Positions 60,818-64,000 of a stretch of DNA of 64,000 bases are shown piece by piece. Origin of the DNA: Microcoleus sp. FACHB-DQ6 (GTDB taxonomy: Bacteria > Cyanobacteriota > Cyanobacteriia > Cyanobacteriales > Microcoleaceae); NCBI GenBank assembly GCA_014695175.1, contig JACJNV010000260.1, positions 21,420 through 85,419 on the forward strand. The letters run 5' to 3'. A model generated the notes under the pieces. It was not told the DNA's origin, made no database searches, and was given only the letters and a program-made list of their open reading frames with translations. The translations under genes and the position numbers were made by a program. The number at the start of each line of letters is the position of its first letter. The first letter of the stretch is position 1.

Positions 60818-61405
60818 GTGAGTACCCAACCCGCTGCGAAACCCAGACTTAATTCTGCGTTCAAACAACTGATGTCTCTACACTGGGCTATGTCAGCTTG
60901 CTATTTAGTGGTGTTTATTACCGGTACTTCTATGGCTCGATTGCCAGGAGAATTGTTTATTCGAGGCCCCCTTTACGATTTTCACAAATCCGTAGGGGTG
61001 CTGACAATGGCTTTGCTGACTTTGCGGATTTTAACTCTGCTGCGGGTATGGTGGAAAAAATATACGAAACGCCTGCCAAAGTTTACAAAGGAATGGTACA
61101 AAAATTTTGCTCTGCACGCAACTTTGTACGTTTTTATGTGGCTAGTTCCCGTTGGTGGTTTCTTGCTTTCTAACTCTTACAAAAGTAACAATGTGAAATT
61201 TTTCGGAATTGTTTTGCCGGATATGTTTCCGCAGAATTCCGCAATGGTTGAGGTGGGAAGGAGTTTGCATTTTTGGCTTGGTTACACGTTTTTAGCGTTC
61301 GTAATTTTGCATATTATAGATCAGAAGAAAGTTGTGAGAGCTAATTGGCGCAGGTTGGCAAATTTTGTTCGCATTAAGTTCGCAAAGTCTCAAAAGGTTG
61401 GATAA
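60818..61405 (+). CDS. Cytochrome b561-like membrane protein
   Basis: A 195-residue diheme b561-type protein with four TM helices (about 18-40, 53-75, 97-118, 150-172). Histidines placed for heme b are in SLHWAMSACY, DFHKSVGVL, ALHATLYVF, SLHFWLGYTF and VILHIIDQ. It would shuttle electrons across or within the membrane, perhaps from quinol. The start is GTG 60818, with a strong AAGGAGGTAAGGA Shine-Dalgarno 6-8 bp before, so GTG is well supported. It ends 15 bp before the convergent alpha-mannosidase stop. Confidence 0.9.
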   Translation: MSTQPAAKPRLNSAFKQLMSLHWAMSACYLVVFITGTSMARLPGELFIRGPLYDFHKSVGVLTMALLTLRILTLLRVWWKKYTKRLPKFTKEWYKNFALHATLYVFMWLVPVGGFLLSNSYKSNNVKFFGIVLPDMFPQNSAMVEVGRSLHFWLGYTFLAFVILHIIDQKKVVRANWRRLANFVRIKFAKSQKVG

Positions 61406-61420
61406 ATGGGCGATGAGGTA

Positions 61421-64000
61421 CTATATCTCAATTGGTATTGATAAATTTACAGCAAAACTCGCTATTTTCCAGGGTGATATTCTGAAACTTCTCCCATCGT
61501 CTGACTTCTGGGGCAAATTTATAGGTTGTTCTAATAAATCGACAGGCTGACTAATCGCCAAACCCAAATCGCTCTTTAATTCCAACTTCGCCTCTTCACC
61601 GTGACACTCGTAACACCGCAAAATCCACACATTAGAATCGTCTTCCGATTGTTTGAAAGCCATCAGCACTAAATTTTCGGCGGACAAATCCAAAAACTTG
61701 CCAACTGCGGGCAGAGTCTTGTGGCCATTTTCCTCTAACTTGGGTAACACCTTTACTAGCAGTGGTAAATTCAACTCGTAACCCTGTCGAACAGTACCTG
61801 CCTCTTGCCAATTCCCAGCATGGGGATACACTGCACAAGTAAATTCGGAAACTCCTACATCTGCTTGTTCATCCGGCCAAGTCGAGCCCCGAAGCAATGT
61901 CAGCCGAATTTGATTTGGTTGAATGTCGCAACCGTATTTGCAATCATTGAGCAAACTCACTCCAAAACCGTCATTGCTGATATCAGTCCAGCGCAAAATC
62001 GGCACTTCCCATTTGGCTTTTTCGGCTGGTGTTTGCGGTTTAGTTGTGCGTGCGAGCGCACCGCCGGGAATTTCGCAAGTTGCAAAATCTGCTTCTACAT
62101 TTAACCCAAAGGCTGCTTTTACTAAAACGTGAGTTTCTTGCCAATCTGCAACTGTCTTGATTTTCAGCAGCGGCGAACCTATTTCTACTATATAATCTTG
62201 GCAAAACTCCGATTTGCCAATTTGTCGGACTACGCGCAAACTCTGCCGTATTTCTCCCTGTGCTATCCAGGAAATATCTTTGAGTTTCGCCGCGGGTAGT
62301 TGATGTTTTTCATAATTTGGATCTATGTTCCAAGCATCCCAATATTGGCCGCTGTCTTGAAATGCTTGCAGTTGATTGCCGCCTGCTACATTCAGGACTT
62401 CTCGGTTATTTACTTTATCCCAAATGCTGGATAAATCCCCGGTTTGTCCGTCTACTGTTGCCCGAATAAATTCATTTTCTAAAACCATTTGTGCGGCTGC
62501 AAAAGGCGTTTCTTGACTAACTGTGTTTTTTTGTGCTATACCGTATGTAAGTTTTGATAACTCTGTCTTTTTTTCTGTTTCTGGACTCGCGGACGCATTA
62601 TCCACAGTTTGAGCGTCTTCGCGACACAGCCAAAACACCTGGTAGCCAACGGCGGGGAGATTATTTGCCCAAAATAACAGTGTAGATTGCGATTGCGGTC
62701 GATCGCCCCTGAGAATCTGTGAAGCCAATCGCCGTCGGGAAAAATCGTAAATTTGCCAAGCTGAGTCAGCGGAATCGGGAAGCGGTACGGCGACAACCTC
62801 AGAGCGCGACCAATTGAGGGTATTGAAAATCAAAATTGGTTGAGCCTCGGGCGGCGGAGGATTCGGCAGAGAAATTTGAGCCGAGATTGCATCCAAAGAT
62901 TTTAGCAGGATTTCCCGACAAGTGCGATCGACCTCGGCAAAGGCTATATTAGCATCCGCGTAAACTTGGGCGATCGCAGAACCGGGCAAAATATCGTGAA
63001 ACTGGTTAAACAAAATTTGTTTCCAAGCTGATTCTAATTCGGATTTCGGATAAACCGCACCAGTACAAATCGTTGCCAGCGAAGACAGCAACTCCGCTTG
63101 GTAGAGTAATTCTTCGCAGCGGCGGTTTTGGCGTTTTTGGTCGGCGCGAGTCGTGTAGCAGCCCCGGTGGAATTCTAAATAAAGTTCGTCTTTCCAAACA
63201 GGGAGACTGGGGGGAATAGTTTTGAGTTGTGACCTGGGAGGATTTGCATCCGAAATTGCCGATAAGTTTGAAAATTCTAGCGCCCGCAAATTCTCCTGAT
63301 TGTCGGATTCTGGAACATCACTTTCTGGCCTAGCTGTCGCAACTTCCGGCAAAAACTGACTCTCAATCAAAGACAAATAATCAACCGCTTTCGCAAACTC
63401 CAACCTGGGGAAAAAAGGCGACATTTTCCAGCGTTTCGCCACCTCCAACATATCACGAGTCGGGCCACCGCCGTGGTCGCCAACCCCAGGCAACCAAAGA
63501 GCATCTTGCAAACCAGTCTTAACTTGCCAGTCAAAAGCATAACTTGCCATTTTCACAGATTCTATGCCTTCACCAATTGGAGGAGACATCATGCTAAATA
63601 TTTTAGTACCGTCCAACCCTTCCCACCAAAACACACCGTGGGGAAATTCCGTTGAATCGTTCCAGCGCAACTTTTGTGTTACAAAATAGTCAACTCCGCC
63701 TTGCCGCAAAATCTGAGGTAATTGCCACCCAAAACCGAAAGTATCCGGTAGCCAAGCTACCCGCATCAATTCCCCAAATTTTTCTTTTGCGTAGCGCTGT
63801 CCGTAAAAAACTTGCCGCACCATTGATTCAGCGGAAATCAAGTTTAAATCCGGTTCTACCCACATCCCGCCGACAACTTCCCAACAACCCGCCGCCACCT
63901 GTTTTTTAATTGCAGCAAATAAGTCCGGCCGATGTTCTTCTATCCAAGCATAAAGTGCCGGAGTTGAATGGCAGAAAATCAAATCGGGAAACTCCGATTG
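61421..64000 (-). CDS. GH38 alpha-mannosidase, N-terminal part beyond the window
   Basis: The frame is open to base 64000 (reading Q-S-E-F-P-D-L-I-F-C), so the start lies outside; 859 residues are visible. GH38 signatures: EVVGGMWVEPDLNLISAESMVRQ-like acceptor region, the nucleophile Asp in WLPDTFGFGWQLPQI, QKLRWNDSTEFPHGVFWWEG, GDHGGGPT, and KQILFNQFHDILPGSAI. The middle and C-terminal beta domains follow (ENEFIRATVDGQTGDLSSIWDK; GFGVSLLNDCKYG). The enzyme removes alpha-mannosyl residues; no signal peptide can be judged. Zinc is the usual cofactor. Role probably in turnover of mannose-containing glycans. Confidence 0.93.
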   Translation of the reverse strand, partial: QSEFPDLIFCHSTPALYAWIEEHRPDLFAAIKKQVAAGCWEVVGGMWVEPDLNLISAESMVRQVFYGQRYAKEKFGELMRVAWLPDTFGFGWQLPQILRQGGVDYFVTQKLRWNDSTEFPHGVFWWEGLDGTKIFSMMSPPIGEGIESVKMASYAFDWQVKTGLQDALWLPGVGDHGGGPTRDMLEVAKRWKMSPFFPRLEFAKAVDYLSLIESQFLPEVATARPESDVPESDNQENLRALEFSNLSAISDANPPRSQLKTIPPSLPVWKDELYLEFHRGCYTTRADQKRQNRRCEELLYQAELLSSLATICTGAVYPKSELESAWKQILFNQFHDILPGSAIAQVYADANIAFAEVDRTCREILLKSLDAISAQISLPNPPPPEAQPILIFNTLNWSRSEVVAVPLPDSADSAWQIYDFSRRRLASQILRGDRPQSQSTLLFWANNLPAVGYQVFWLCREDAQTVDNASASPETEKKTELSKLTYGIAQKNTVSQETPFAAAQMVLENEFIRATVDGQTGDLSSIWDKVNNREVLNVAGGNQLQAFQDSGQYWDAWNIDPNYEKHQLPAAKLKDISWIAQGEIRQSLRVVRQIGKSEFCQDYIVEIGSPLLKIKTVADWQETHVLVKAAFGLNVEADFATCEIPGGALARTTKPQTPAEKAKWEVPILRWTDISNDGFGVSLLNDCKYGCDIQPNQIRLTLLRGSTWPDEQADVGVSEFTCAVYPHAGNWQEAGTVRQGYELNLPLLVKVLPKLEENGHKTLPAVGKFLDLSAENLVLMAFKQSEDDSNVWILRCYECHGEEAKLELKSDLGLAISQPVDLLEQPINLPQKSDDGRSFRISPWKIASFAVNLSIPIEI

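Noticed and set aside
1-64000. tRNA or rRNA genes
   Set aside because: I looked for T-arm (GGTTCGAATCC-like) sequences in the gene-free stretches and found none that build a cloverleaf; no rRNA-like sequence was seen.

Overview
The window is chromosomal DNA from a filamentous cyanobacterium, most like the Microcoleus/Oscillatoria/Phormidium group. Reasons: the HIP1 octamer GCGATCGC and its core CGATCG occur throughout; there is a 41-residue photosystem II PsbY gene; cyanobacteria-typical families recur (DUF928, DUF3531, CHASE2 protein, Sll0314-type TPR protein, LabA-like NYN protein); and gaps are packed with short tandemly repeated repetitive (STRR) heptamers and dispersed hairpin repeats known from these genomes. 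The genus is an inference.

Layout. 1-5.3 kb: end of a 2Fe-2S protein, a NarL-type response regulator, a LabA-like NYN protein, leuA and a methyltransferase. 5.3-9 kb: a DUF104/PIN toxin-antitoxin pair, then hisC, a glycerophosphodiesterase and an alpha/beta hydrolase on the minus strand. 9-19.6 kb: exported esterase-like and TPR proteins, an acetyltransferase, an ABC exporter carrying an in-frame repeat insertion, a NurA-domain protein, a HAD phosphatase and two tandem DUF928 proteins. 19.8-21.5 kb: an IscB (OMEGA) nuclease gene preceded by a long structured non-coding stretch that looks like its omega-RNA. 21.5-26.5 kb: CHASE2 protein, ParA/MinD-like ATPase, psbY, malQ. 26.6-36.2 kb: rodZ-like, rluB-type, DUF2993, cdsA, cbiT, a PLP-dependent decarboxylase with a repeat inserted in frame, a proline-rich small ORF, ychF and a small membrane protein. 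36.5-41.9 kb: a Trypco1-type small protein divergent from a 1620-residue caspase-STAND-TM-WD40-TPR protein, a likely conflict/regulated-death locus. 42-51 kb: Rpn/DUF2887 protein, NUDIX, DUF3531, TPR protein, ABC ATPase, rsmG, SDR, exported Mn-type superoxide dismutase, aldo/keto reductase, rpiA. 51.3-64 kb: a 1483-residue GT4-TPR-GT41 fusion, a 1317-residue PAS/GAF diguanylate cyclase, a decayed SLC13-type permease remnant, a cytochrome b561-like protein and the 3' part of a GH38 alpha-mannosidase that leaves the window.

How it fits together. Most genes are single housekeeping or signalling genes; clear co-transcription is seen only for the toxin-antitoxin pair, the hydrolase/GDPD pair (4-bp overlap), rluB-rodZ (4-bp overlap), CHASE2-ParA, and possibly decarboxylase-cbiT-cdsA and rsmG-SDR. 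The two most notable systems are the IscB element with its candidate omega-RNA (all nuclease residues intact, no TnpA in view) and the caspase/STAND/WD40 locus. A third theme is repeat DNA that does not respect gene borders: the same GGAAGAG/GTAACGGAT repeat family lies between genes and inside two reading frames without breaking them, and heptamer STRRs sit immediately 5' of several start codons. No tRNA, rRNA, CRISPR array or transposase gene was recognised.
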